Positions 28,587 through 43,330 of a DNA stretch of 64,000 bases are shown piece after piece; the first letter of the stretch is position 1; the number at the start of each line of letters is the position of its first letter. Source of the DNA: Mixophyes australis. Lineage: Eukaryota; Chordata; Amphibia; Anura; Limnodynastidae. The stretch is from assembly GCA_036250195.1 (NCBI GenBank), contig JAVHZZ010000015.1:868001-932000 (forward strand). The letters run 5' to 3'. Under the pieces are notes generated by a model. That model did not search any database, was not told the origin of the DNA, and saw only the letters and a list, made by a program, of their open reading frames with translations. The position numbers and the translations under genes are program-made.

Positions 28587-30839
28587 CCTGATTCATTTCA
28601 TGATTTATGATTCAATTCATGATTCATGATTCGATTCATGAATTATGATTCAATTCATGATTCAATTCCTGATTCATTTCATGATTCATGATTCTATTCA
28701 TGATTCATGATTCGATTCATGATTCATGATTCAATTCATGATTCATGATTCATAATTCATGATTCGATTCATGATTTATGAATCATGATTCGATTCATGA
28801 TTCATGATTCATGATTCAATTCATGATTCATGATTCGATTCATGATTCATAATTCATGATTTATGAATCATGATTCGATTCATGATTCATGATTCATGAT
28901 TCAATTCATGATTCATGATTCGATTCATGATTCATGATTAGATTCATGATTTATAATTCAAATCATGATTCATGATTCGATTCATGATTCATGATTCAAT
29001 TCATGATTCATGATTCATTATTTAATTCATGATTCATGATTCGATTCATGATTCATGATTCAATTCATGATTCATGATTGATGATTCAATTCATGATTCA
29101 TGATTCATGATTCATGATTCAATTCATGATTCATGATTCAATTCATGATTCATGATTTATGATTCAATTCATGATTCAATTCATGATTCATGATTCGATT
29201 CATGAATTATGATTCAATTCATGATTCATAATTCATGATTCGATTCATGATTCTTGATTCGATTCATGATTAATGATTCATGATTTAATTCATGATTCAT
29301 GATTCATGATTCATGATTCGATTCATGATTCATTATTCAATTCATGATTCATGATTCGATTCATGATTCATGATTCGATTCATGATTCATGGTTTATGAT
29401 TCAATTCATGATTCAATTCATGATTCATTTCATGATTCATGATTCGATTCATGATTCATGATTCAATTCATGATTCATGATTTATGATTCAATTCATGAT
29501 TCATGATTCGATTCATGAATTATGATTCAAATTATGATTCATGATTCATAATTCATGATTCGATTCATGATTCATGATTTAATTCTTGATTTATGATTCA
29601 TGATTCAATTCATGATTCATGATTCATGATCCATAATTCAATTCATGATTCATGATTCAATTCATGATTCATGATTCGATTCATGATTCATGATTCGATT
29701 CATGATTCATGATTCAATTCATGATTCATGATTTATGATTCAATTCATGATTCAATTCATGATTCATTTTATGATTCATGATTCGATTCATGATTCATGA
29801 TTCATGATTCGATTCATGATTCATGATTCGATTCATGATTCATGATTCATAATTCATGATTCATAATTCATGATTCAATTCATGATTCATGATTCAATTC
29901 ATGATTCATGATTCGATTCATGATTCATAATTCATGATTTATGATTCATGATTCGATTCATGATTCATGATTCAATTCATGATTCATGATTCGATTCATG
30001 ATTCATGATTCATAATTCATGATTCAATTCATGATTCATGATTCAATTCATGATTCATGATTCGATTCATGATTCATAATTCATGATTTATGATTCATGA
30101 TTCGATTCATGATTCATGATTCAATTCATGATTCATGATTCGATTCATGATTCATGATTAGATTCATGATTTATAATTCAAATCATGATTCATGATTCAA
30201 TATTTAATTCATGATTCATGATTCGATTCATGATTCATGATTCAATTCATGATTCATGATTCATTATTTAATTCATGATTCATGATTCGATTCATGATTC
30301 ATGATTCCATTCATGATTCATGATTCATGATTCAATTCATGATTCATGATTCATGATTCAATTCATGATTCATGATTCAATTCATGATTCATGATTCGAT
30401 TCATGATTCATGATTCATGATTCATGATTCGATTCATGATTCATGATTCAATTCATGATTCATGATTCATGATTCAATTCATGATTCATGATTCATGATT
30501 CATGATTCAATTCATGATTCATGATTCATTATTCATGATTCAATTCATGATTCAATTCATGATTCATGATTTGATTCATGATTCATGATTCAATTCATGT
30601 ATCATGATTCATGATTCATGATTCAATTCATGATTCATGATTCATGATTCATGATTCATGATTCAATTCATGATTCATGATTCATGATTCAATTCATGAT
30701 TCATGATTCATGATTCATGATTCAATTCATGATTCAATTCATGATTCATGATTTGATTCATGATTCAATTCATGTATCATGATTCATGATTCATGATTCA
30801 ATTCATGATTCATGATTCATGATTTAATTCATGATTCAT
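28587..30839 (+). repeat. P module with rearranged 5' end
   Basis: The two CCTG marks (28,587 and 28,668) are only 81 bp apart, because almost everything between the usual 891-bp pair is gone. GATTAG marks are at 28,938 and 30,156. CATAATTCATGATTCATAATTC near 29,848 and a repeated CATAATTC/GATTTATG block at about 29,930-30,080 are local duplications. GTATCATG marks lie near 30,599 and 30,776. Confidence 0.7.
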
Positions 30840-33625
30840 GACTCATGATTCATTATTCAATTCATGATTCATGATTCAATTCATGATTCATGATTCGATT
30901 CATGATTCATGATTCATGAATCAAGATTCGATTCATGATTCATGATTCATGATTCAATTCATGATTCATGATTCGATTCATGATTCATGATTCAATTCAT
31001 GATTTATGATTTATAATTCAATTTATGATTCGATTCATGATTCATGATTTAATTCATGATTCATGATTCATGATTCGATTCATGATTCATGATTCGTGAT
31101 TCATGATTCGATTCATGATTCATGATTCATGATTCATGATTCAATTCATGATTCATGATTCATGATTTGATTCATGATTCATGATTTATGATTGAATTCA
31201 TGATTCATGATTCGATTCATGATTCATAATTCATGATTCATGATTCATGATTAAATTCATGATTTATGATTTATGATTCAATTTATGATTCAATTCATGA
31301 TTCATGATTCAAATCATGATTCATGATTCATTATTTGATTCATGATTCATGATTCAATTCATGATTCATGATTCATGATTCAATTCATGATTCATGATTC
31401 ATGATTCATGATTCAATTCATGATTCATGATTCTATTCATGATTCATGATTCATGATTTTATTCATGATTCATGATTCATGATTCAATTCATGATTCATG
31501 ATTTATGATTCAATTCATGATTCAATTGATGATTCATGATTCAATTCATGATTCATGATTCGATTCATGATTAATGATTTATGATTCGTTTAATGATTCA
31601 TGATTCATTTCATGATTCGTGTTTCGATTCATAATTCATGATTCAATTCATGATTCATGATTCAATTCATGATTCATGTTTCGATTCATGATTCATGATT
31701 CGATTCATGATTCATGATTCAATTCATGATTCATGATTCATAATTCATAAATCGATTCACGATTCATGATTCGATTCATGATTCATGATTCATAATTCAT
31801 AAATCGATTCACGATTCATGATTCGATTCATGATTCATGATTCATGATTTAATTCATGATTCATGATTCATGATTCATGATTCGATTCATGATTCATGAT
31901 TCAATTCATGATTCATGATTCATAATTCATGATTCGATTCATGAGTCATGATTCGATTCATGATTAATGATTCATGATTTAATTCATGATTCATGATTCA
32001 TGATTCAATTCATGATTCATGATTCAATTCATGATTTATGATTTATGATTCAATTTATGATTCAATTCATGATTCATGATTCATGATTAGATTCATGATT
32101 CATGATTTGATTCATGATTCATGATTCAATTCATGATTTATGATTTATGATTCAATTTATGATTCAATTCATGATTCATGATTCATGATTCAATTCATGA
32201 TTCATGATTCATGATTTAATTCATGATTCATGATTCATGATTCGATTCATGATTCATGATTATATTCATGATTTATGATTCGATTCATGATTCATGATTC
32301 ATAATTCATGATTGAATTCATGATTTATGATTCATGATTCAATTCATGATTCATGATTCAATTCATGATTCATGATTGGATTCATGATTCATGATTCAAT
32401 TCATGATTCATGATTAAATGATTCAATTCATGATTCATGATTCGATTCATGATTCATGATTCAATGCATTATTCATGATTCGATTTATGATTCATGATTC
32501 AATTCATGATTCATGATTTATGATTCAATTTATGATTCAATTCATGATTCATGATTCAATTCATGATTCGAGATTCATGATTCGATTCATGATTCATGAT
32601 TCATTATTCGATTCATGATTAGATTCATGATTCATGATTAATGATTTATGATTCGTTTCATGATTCATGATTCATTTCATGATTCGTGTTTCGATTCATA
32701 ATTCATGATTCAATTCATGATTCATGATTCAATTCATGATTCATGTTTCGATTCATGATTCATGATTCGATTCATGATTCATGATTCAATTCATGATTCA
32801 TGATTCATAATTCATGATTAGATTCATGATTCATGATTCGATTCATGATTCATGATTTAATTCATGATTCATGATTCATGATTCATGATTCATGATTCAT
32901 GATTCAATTCATGATTCATGATTCATAATTCATGATTCGATTCATGATTCATGATTCAATTCATGATTTATGATTCGATTCATGATTCATGATTCAATTC
33001 ATGATTTATGATTTATGATTCAATTTATGATTGAATTCATGATTCATGATTCATGATTCGATTCATGATTCATGATTTGATTCATGATTCATGATTCAAT
33101 TCATGATTTATGATTTATGATTCAATTTATGATTCAATTCATGATACATGATGCAATTCATGATTCATGATTCATAATTCGATTCATGATTCATGATTCA
33201 ATTCATGATTCATGATTCATGATTCAATTCATGATTCATGATTCGATTCATGATTCATGATTCAATTCATGATTCATGATTCATGATTCAATTCATGATT
33301 CATGATTCATGATTCAATTCATGATTCATGATTCAAATTATGATTCATGATTCGATTCATGATTCATGATTCGATTCATGATTCATGATTCGATTCATGA
33401 TTCATGATTCGATTCATGATTCATGATTCAATTCATGATTCATGATTCAATTCATGATTCATGATTCATGATTCATGATTCATGATTCAATTCATGATTC
33501 ATGATTCAATTCATGATTCATGATGCGATTCATGATTCATGATTCGATTCATGATTCATGATTCAATTCATGATTCATGATTCAATTCATGATTCATGAT
33601 TTATGATTCAATTCATGATTCAATT
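30840..33625 (+). repeat. Full Q module, sister of 25,834-28,586
   Basis: GACTCAT at 30,840, GTGTTTCG at 31,617 and 32,684, the TCACG doublet at 31,757/31,809, GATTAAATG at 32,412 and GATGCAATTC near 33,151 match the preceding Q. CAAATCATG and CATTATTTG words near 31,310-31,335 are private to this copy. It matches the next Q (35,161 on) at an offset of 4,328 bp, later 4,231 bp. Confidence 0.8.
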
Positions 33626-35160
33626 CCTGATTCATTTCATGATTCATGATTCTATTCATGATTCATGATTCGATTCATGATTCATGATTCGATTCATGAT
33701 TCATGATTCGATTCATGATTCATGATTCATAATTCATGATTTGATTCATGATTCATGATTCATGATTCAAGATTCAATTCATGATTCATGATTCAATTCA
33801 TGATTCATGATTCGATTCATGAATCATAATTCATGATTTATGAATCATGATTCGATTCATGATTCATGATTCATGATTCAATTCATGATTCATGATTCGA
33901 TTCATGATTCATGATTAGATTCATGATTTATAATTCAAATCATGATTCATGATTCGATTCATGATTCATGATTCAATTCATGATTCATGATTCATGATTC
34001 AATTCATGATTCATGATTCATGATTCATGATTCAATTCATGATTCATGATTCAATTCATGATTCATGATTTATGATTCAATTCATGATTCATGATTCAAT
34101 TCATGATTCATGATTCGATTCATGATTCATAATTCATGATTTATGAATCATGATTCGATTCATGATTCATGATTCATGATTCAATTCATGATTCATGATT
34201 CGATTCATGATTCATGATTAGATTCATGATTTATAATTCAAATCATGATTCATGATTCGATTCATGATTCATGATTCAATTCATGATTCATGATTCATTA
34301 TTTAATTCATGATTCATGATTCGATTCATGATTCATGATTCAATTCATGATTCATGATTCATGATTCAATTCATGATTCATGATTCATGATTCATGATTC
34401 AATTCATGATTCATGATTCAATTCATGATTCATGATTCGATTCATGATTCATGATTCGATTCATGATTCATGATTCAATTCATGATTCATGATTTATGAT
34501 TCAATTCATGATTCAATTCATGATTCATTTCATGATTCATGATTCGATTCATGATTCATGATTCATGATTCGATTCATGATTCATGATTCGATTCATGAT
34601 TCATGATTCATAATTCATGATTCAATTCATGATTCATGATTCAATTCATGATTCATGATTCGATTCATGATTCATAATTCATGATTTATGATTCATGATT
34701 CGATTCATGATTCATGATTCAATTCATGATTCATGATTCGATTCATGATTCATGATTAGATTCATGATTTATAATTCAAATCATGATTCATGATTCCATT
34801 CATGATTCATGATTCATGATTCAATTCATGATTCATGATTCATGATTCAATTCATGATTCATGATTCAATTCATGATTCATGATTCGATTCATGATTCAT
34901 GATTCATGATTCATGATTCGATTCATGATTCATGATTCAATTCATGATTCATGATTCATGATTCATGATTAAATTCATGATTCATGATTCATGATTCATG
35001 ATTCAATTCATGATTCATGATTCATTATTCATGATTCAATTCATGATTCAATTCATGATTCATGATTTGATTCATGATTCATGATTCAATTCATGTATCA
35101 TGATTCATGATTCATGATTCAATTCATGATTCATGATTCATGATTTAATTCATGATTCAT
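33626..35160 (+). repeat. Short P module
   Basis: One CCTG mark (33,626) is followed by three GATTAG marks (about 33,914, 34,217 and 34,755) at unusually close spacing. The GAATTATG, GATTCTTG and GGTTTATG marks of a full P are not seen. It ends with GATTCCATTC near 34,795 and GTATCATG near 35,094. Internal deletion of a full P module explains this best. Confidence 0.65.
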
Positions 35161-37783
35161 GACTCATGATTCATTATTCAATTCATGATTCATGATTCAA
35201 TTCATGATTCATGATTCGATTAATGATTCATGATTCATGATTCAAGATTCGATTCATGATTCATGATTCATGATTCAATTCATGATTCATGATTCGATTC
35301 ATGATTCATGATTCAATTCATGATTTATGATTTATAATTCAATTTATGATTCGATTCATGATTCATGATTTAATTCATGATTCATGATTCATGATTCGAT
35401 TCATGATTCATGATTCATGATTCATGATTCGATTCATGATTCATGATTCATGATTCATGATTCAATTCATGATTCATGATTCATGATTTGATTCATGATT
35501 CATGATTTATGATTGAATTCATGATTCATGATTCGATTTATGATTCATAATTCATGATTCATGATTCATGATTAAATTCATGATTTATGATTTATGATTC
35601 AATTTATGATTCAATTCATGATTCATGATTCAATTCATGATTCGTGATTCATGATTTGATTCATGATTCATGATTCAATTCATGATTCATGATTCATGAT
35701 TCAATTCATGATTCATGATTCATGATTCAATTCATGATTCATGATTTTATTCATGATTCATGATTCATGATTCATGATTTTATTCATGATTCATGATTCA
35801 TGATTCATGATTCAATTCATGATTCATGATTTATGATTCAATTCATGATTCAATTCATGATTCATGATTCAATTCATGATTCATGATTCGATTCATGATT
35901 AATGATTTATGATTCGTTTAATGATTCATGATTCATTTCATGATTCGTGTTTCGATTCATAATTCATGATTCAATTCATGATTCATGATTCAATTCATGA
36001 TTCATGTTTCGATTCATGATTCATGATTCGATTCATGATTCATGATTCAATTCATGATTCATGATTCATAATTCATAAATCGATTCACGATTCATGATTC
36101 GATTCATGATTCATGATTTAATTCATGATTCATGATTCATGATTCATGATTCGATTCATGATTCATGATTCAATTCATGATTCATGATTCATAATTCATT
36201 ATTTGATTCATGAGTCATGATTCGATTCATGATTAATGATTCATGATTTAATTCATGATTCATGATTCATGATTCAATTCATGATTCATGATTCAATTCA
36301 TGATTTATGATTTATGATTCAATTTATGATTCAATTCATGATTCATGATTAATGATTAGATTCATGATTCATGATTCGATTCATGATTCATGATTCAATT
36401 CATGATTTATGATTTATGATTCAATTTATGATTCAATTCATGATTCATGATTCATGATTCAATTCATGATTCATGATTTAATTCATGATTCATGATTCAT
36501 GATTCGATTCATGATTCATGATTATATTCATGATTTATGATTCGATTCATGATTCATGATTCATAATTCATGATTCGATTCATGATTTATGATTCATGAT
36601 TCAATTCATGATTCATGATTCAATTCATGATTCATGATTGGATTCATGATTCATGATTCAATTCATGATTCATGATTAAATGATTCAATTCTGGATTCAT
36701 GATTCGATTCATGATTCATGATTCATGATTCAATGCATTATTCATGATTCGATTTATGATTCATGATTCAATTCATGATTCATGATTTATGATTCAATTT
36801 ATGATTCAATTCATGATTCATGATTCAATTCATGATTCGAGATTCATGATTCGATTCATGATTCATGATTAATGATTTATGATTCGTTTCATGATTCATG
36901 ATTCATTTCATGATTCGTGTTTCGATTCATAATTCATGATTCAATTCATGATTCATGATTCAATTCATGATTCATGTTTCGATTCATGATTCATGATTCG
37001 ATTCATGATTCATGATTCAATTCATGATTCATGATTCATAATTCATGATTCGATTCATGATTCATGATTTGATTCATGATTCATGATTTAATTCATGATT
37101 CATGATTCATGATTCATGATTCATGATTCAATTCATGATTCATGATTCATAATTCATGATTCGATTCATGATTCATGATTCCATTCATGATTCATGATTC
37201 GATTCATGATTCATGATTCAATTCATGATTTATGATTTATGATTCAATTTATGATTGAATTCATGATTCATGATTCATGATTAGATTCATGATTCATGAT
37301 TCGATTCATGATTCATGATTCAATTCATGATTTATGATTTATGATTCAATTTATGATTCAATTCATGATACATGATTCAATTCATGATTCATGATTCATA
37401 ATTCGATTCATGATTCATGATTCAATTCATAATTCATGATTCATGATTCAATTCATGATTCATGATTCGATTCATGATTCATGATTCAATTCATGATTCA
37501 TGATTCATGATTCAATTCATGATTCATGATTCATGATTCAATTCATGATTCAAATTATGATTCATGATTCGATTCATGATTCATGATTCGATTCATGATT
37601 CATGATTCGATTCATAATTCATGATTCAATTCATGATTCATGATTCAATTCATGATTCATGATTCAATTCATGATTCATGATTCAATTCATGATTCATGA
37701 TGCGATTCATGATTCATGATTCGATTCATGATTCATGATTCAATTCATGATTCATGATTTATGATTCAATTCATGATTCAATT
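35161..37783 (+). repeat. Q module
   Basis: GACTCAT at 35,161, GTGTTTCG at 35,945 and 36,915, TCACG at 36,085 and GATTAAATG at 36,674 define Q. A damaged word, AATTCTGGATTC near 36,690, replaces the usual AATTCATG plus ATTCATG. The CATTATTCG/GATTAG block before the second GTGTTTCG is missing, which accounts for the shorter spacing (970 bp against 1,067 bp) between the two GTGTTTCG marks. Confidence 0.75.
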
Positions 37784-38140
37784 CCTGATTCATTTCATGA
37801 TTCATGATTCTATTCATGATTCATGGTTCGATTCATGATTCATGATTCATAATTCATGATTCGATTCATGATTCATGATTCATGATTCAAGATTCAATTC
37901 ATGATTCATGATTCAATTCATGATTCATGATTCGATTCATGATTCATAATTCATGATTTATGAATCATGATTCGATTCATGATTCATGATTCATGATTCA
38001 ATTCATGATTCATGATTCGTTTCATGATTCATGATTAGATTCATGATTTATAATTCAAATTATGATTCATGATTCGATTCATGATTCATGATTCAATTCA
38101 TGATTCATGATTCATTATTTAATTCATGATTCATGATTCG
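37784..38140 (+). repeat. P module 5' fragment
   Basis: CCTG at 37,784, CTATTC, CAAGATTC, TGAATCATG and GATTAG near 38,035 (followed by CAAATTATG instead of CAAATCATG) are the first P marks. The module then stops at about 38,140, where mid-Q words resume, so more than 2 kb of P is missing. Confidence 0.7.
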
Positions 38141-39944
38141 ATTCATGATTCATGATTTAATTCATGATTCATGATTCGATTCATGATTCATGATTCATGA
38201 TTCATGATTCGATTCATGATTCATGATTCATGATTCATGATTCAATTCATGATTCATGATTCATGATTTGATTCATGATTCATGATTTATGATTGAATTC
38301 ATGATTCATGATTCGATTCATGATTCATAATTCATGATTCATGATTCATGATTAAATTCATGATTTATGATTTATGATTCAATTTATGATTCAATTCATG
38401 ATTCATGATTCAATTCATGATTCATGATTCATGATTTGATTCATGATTCATGATTCAATTCATGATTCATGATATATGATTCAATTCATGATTCATGATT
38501 CATGATTCATGATTTTATTCATGATTCATGATTCATGATTCATGATTCACGATTTTATTCATGATTCATGATTCATGATTCATGATTCAATTCATGATTC
38601 ATGATTTATGATTCAATTCATGATTCAATTGATGATTCATGATTCAATTCATGATTAATGATTTATGATTCGTTTAATGATTCATGATTCATTTCATGAT
38701 TCGTGTTTCAATTCATAATTCATGATTCAATTCATGATTCATGATTCAATTCATGATTCATGTTTCGATTCATGATTCATGATTCGATTCATGATTCATG
38801 ATTCAATTCATGATTCATGATTCATAATTCATAAATCGATTCACGATTCATGATTCGATTCATGATTCATGATTTAATTCATGATTCATGATTCATGATT
38901 CATGATTCGATTCATGATTCATGATTCAATTCATGATTCATGATTCATAATTCATGATTCGATTCATGAGTCATGATTCGATTCATGATTAATGATTCAT
39001 GATTTAATTCATGATTCATGATTCATGATTCAATTCATGATTCATGATTCAATTCATGATTTATGATTTATGATTCAATTTTTGATTCAATTCATGATTC
39101 ATGATTCATGATTAGATTCATGATTCATGATTCGATTCATGATTCATGATTCAATTCATGATTTATGATTTATGATTCAATTTATGATTCAATTCATGAT
39201 TCATGATTCAATTCATGATTCATGATTCATGATTTAATTCATGATTCATGATTCATGATTCGATTCATGATTCATGATTATATTCATGATTTATGATTCG
39301 ATTCATGATTCATGATTCATAATTCATGATTCGATTCATGATTTATGATTCATGATTCAATTCATGATTCATGATTCAATTCATGATTCATGATTGGATT
39401 CATGATTCATGATTCAATTCATGATTCATGATTAAATGATTCAATTCATGATTCATGATTCGATTCATGATTCATGATTCATGATTCAATGCATTATTCA
39501 TGATTCGATTTATGATTCATGATTCAATTCATGATTCATGATTTATGATTCAATTTATGATTCAATTCATGATTCATGATTCAATTCATGATTCGAGATT
39601 CATGATTCGAATTATGATTCATGATTCATTATTCGATTCATGATTAGATTCATGATTCATGATTAATGATTTATGATTCGTTTCATGATTCATGATTCAT
39701 TTAATGATTCGTGTTTCGATTCATAATTCATGATTCAATTCATGATTCATGATTCGATTCATGATTCATGATTCAATTCATGATTCATGATTCAATTCAT
39801 GATTCATGATTCATGATTCATGATTCAATTCATGATTCATGATTCAATTCATGATTCATGATGCGATTCATGATTCATGATTCGATTCATGATTCATGAT
39901 TTAATTCATGATTCATGATTTATTATTCAATTCATGATTTAATT
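38141..39944 (+). repeat. Q segment, dispersed copy of 35.4-37.0 kb
   Basis: GTGTTT at 38,701, TCACG at 38,841 and GATTAAATG at 39,430 are each 2,756 bp beyond 35,945, 36,085 and 36,674. The match begins near 38,140, inside Q, and ends near 39,750. Private changes include CACGATTTTATTC near 38,548, TTTTTGATTC near 39,080 and GATTCGAATTATG near 39,606. The last GTGTTTCG (39,709) is at an offset of 2,794. Confidence 0.75.
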
Positions 39945-42900
39945 CCTGATTCATTTCATGATTCATGATTCTATTCATGATTCGATTCATGATTCATGAT
40001 TCGATTCATGATTCATGATTCATAATTCATGATTCAATTCATGATTCATGATTCATGATTCAAGATTCAATTCATGAATCATGATTCAATTCATGATTCA
40101 TGATTCGATTCATGATTCATAATTCATGATTTATGAATCATGATTCGATTCATGATTCATGATTCATGATTCGATTCATGATTCATGATTCGATTCATGA
40201 TTCATGATTAGATTCATGATTTATAATTCAAATCATGATTCATGATTCGATTCATGATTCATGATTCAATTCATGATTCATGATTCATTATTTAATTCAT
40301 GATTCATGATTCGATTCATGATTCATGATTCAATTCATGATTCATGATTCATGATTCATGATTCATGATTCATGAATTATGATTCAATTCATGATTCATG
40401 ATTCAATTCATGATTCATGATTTATGATTCAATTCATGATTCAATTCATGATTCATGATTCGATTCATGAATTATGATTCAATTCATGATTCATGATTCA
40501 TAATTCATGATTCGATTCATGATTCTTGATTCGATTCATGATTCATGATTCATGATTTAATTCATGATTCATGATTCATGATTCATGATTCGATTCATGA
40601 TTCATGATTCAATTCATGATTCATGATTCGATTCATGATTCATGGTTTATGATTCAATTCATGATTCAATTCATGATTCATTTCATGATTCATGATTCGA
40701 TTCATGATTCATGATTCAATTCATGATTCATGATTTATGATTCAATTCATGATTCATGATTCGATTCATGAATTATGATTCAATTCATGATTCATAATTC
40801 ATGATTCGATTCATGATTCATGATTTAATTCTTGATTCATGATTCATGATTCAATTCATGATTCATGATTCATGATCCATGATTCAATTCATGATTCATG
40901 ATTCAATTCATGATTCATGATTCGATTCATGATTCATGATTCGATTCATGATTCATGATTCAATTCATGATTCATGATTTATGATTCAATTCATGATTCA
41001 ATTCATGATTCATTTCATGATTCATGATTCGATTCATGATTCATGATTCATGATTCGATTCATGATTCATGATTCGATTCATGATTCATGATTCATAATT
41101 CATGATTCAATTCATGATTCATGATTCAATTCATGATTCATGATTCGATTCATGATTCATGATTCGATTCATGATTCATGATTCAATTCATGATTCATGA
41201 TTTATGATTCAATTCATGATTCAATTCATGATTCATTTCATGATTCATGATTCGATTCATGATTCATGATTTATGATTCGATTCATGATTCATGATTCGA
41301 TTCATGATTCATGATTCAATTCATGATTCATGATTCGATTCATGATTCATAATTCATGATTTATGAATCATGATTCGATTCATGATTCATGATTCATGAT
41401 TCGATTCATGATTCATGATTCGATTCATGATTCATGATTAGATTCATGATTTATAATTCAAATCATGATTCATGATTCGATTCATGATTCATGATTCAAT
41501 TCATGATTCATGATTCATTATTTAATTCATGATTCATGATTCGATTCATGATTCATGATTCAATTCATGATTCATGATTCATGATTCATGATTCATGATT
41601 CATGAATTATGATTCAATTCATGATTCATGATTCAATTCATGATTCATGATTTATGATTCAATTCATGATTCAATTCATGATTCATGATTCGATTCATGA
41701 ATTATGATTCAATTCATGATTCATGATTCATAATTCATGATTCGATTCATGATTCTTGATTCGATTCATGATTCATGATTCATGATTTAATTCATGATTC
41801 ATGATTCATGATTCATGATTCGATTCATGATTCATGATTCAATTCATGATTCATGATTCGATTCATGATTCATGGTTTATGATTCAATTCATGATTCAAT
41901 TCATGATTCATTTCATGATTCATGATTTGATTCATGATTCATGATTCAATTCATGATTCATGATTTATGATTCAATTCATGATTCATGATTCGATTCATG
42001 AATTATGATTCAATTCATGATTCATAATTCATGATTCGATTCATGATTCATGATTTAATTCTTGATTCATGATTCATGATTCAATTCATGATTCATGATT
42101 CATGATCCATGATTCAATTCATGATTCATGATTCAATTCATGATTCATGATTCGATTCATGATTCATGATTCGATTCATGATTCATGATTCAATTCATGA
42201 TTCATGATTTATGATTCAATTCATGATTCAATTCATGATTCATTTCATGATTCATGATTGGATTCATGATTCATGATTCATGATTCGAATCATGATTCAT
42301 GATTCGATTCATGATTCATGATTCATAATTCATGATTCAATTCATGATTCATGATTCAATTCATGATTCATGATTCGATTCATGATTCATGATTCGATTC
42401 ATGATTCATGATTCAATTCATGATTCATGATTTATGATTCAATTCATGATTCAATTCATGATTCATTTCATGATTCATGATTCGATTCATGATTCATGAT
42501 TCGATTCATGATTCATGATTCGATTCATGATTCATGATTCATAATTCATGATTCAATTCATGATTCATGATTCAATTCATGATTCATGATTCGATTCATG
42601 ATTCATAATTCATGATTTATGATTCATGATTCGATTCATGATTCATGATTCAATTCATGATTCATGATTCGATTCATGATTCATGATTAGATTCATGATT
42701 TATAATTCAAATCATGATTCATGATTCAATATTTAATTCATGATTCATGATTCGATTCATGATTCATGATTCAATTCATGATTCATGATTCATTATTTAA
42801 TTCATGATTCATGATTCGATTCATGATTCATGATTCCATTCATGATTCATGATTCATGATTCATGATTCAATTCATGATTCATGATTCAATTCATGATTC

Positions 42901-43330
42901 ATGATTCGATTCATGATTCATGATTCATGATTCATGATTCGATTCATGATTCATGATTCAATTCATGATTCATGATTCATGATTCAATTCATGATTCATG
43001 ATTCATGATTCATGATTCAATTCATGATTCATTATTCATTATTCATGATTCAATTCATGATTCAATTCATGATTCATGATTTGATTCATGATTCATGATT
43101 CAATTCATGTATCATGATTCATGATTAATGATTCAATTCATGATTCATGATTCATGATTCATGATTCATGATTCAATTCATGATTCAATTCATGATTCAT
43201 GATTTGATTCATGATTCATGATTCAATTCATGTATCATGATTCATGATTCATGATTCAATTCATGATTCATGATTTATTATTCAATTCATGATTCATGAT
43301 TTAATTCATGATTCATGATTCAAATCATGA
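39945..43330 (+). repeat. P module containing a recent 1,230-bp duplication
   Basis: It starts at CCTG 39,945. GATTAG marks at 40,207 and 41,437 belong to the two duplicate copies, and a third lies near 42,686. GATTCCATTC near 42,833 and GTATCATG near 43,108 and 43,232 form the tail. Without the duplication this would be a P of roughly 2.15 kb. Confidence 0.7.
40081..42495 (+). repeat. 1,230-bp near-identical tandem duplication
   Basis: Copy 1 is about 40,081-41,310 and copy 2 about 41,311-42,495. Marks pair at exactly 1,230 bp: GATTAG (40,207/41,437), the six-word run plus GAATTATG (40,331/41,561), GGTTTATG (about 40,643/41,873) and CTTG (about 40,831/42,061). I found three substitutions in about 1.19 kb (near 40,698/41,928, 41,030/42,260 and 41,059/42,289) and no length change. 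Few other pairs in the window are as similar, so this is a young event. Confidence 0.85.

Larger units (their letters stand above)
25800..33625 (+). repeat. 5,006-bp offset HOR pair
   Basis: Partners at exactly 5,006 bp include GACTCAT (25,834/30,840), TGAATCAAG (25,911/30,917), GTGTTTCG (26,611/31,617), both TCACG blocks, GATTAAATG (27,406/32,412) and the second GTGTTTCG (27,678/32,684). By GATACATG (28,121/33,141) the offset is 5,020. The two TCACG blocks and GATGCAATTC are found only in this pair. Confidence 0.85.
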
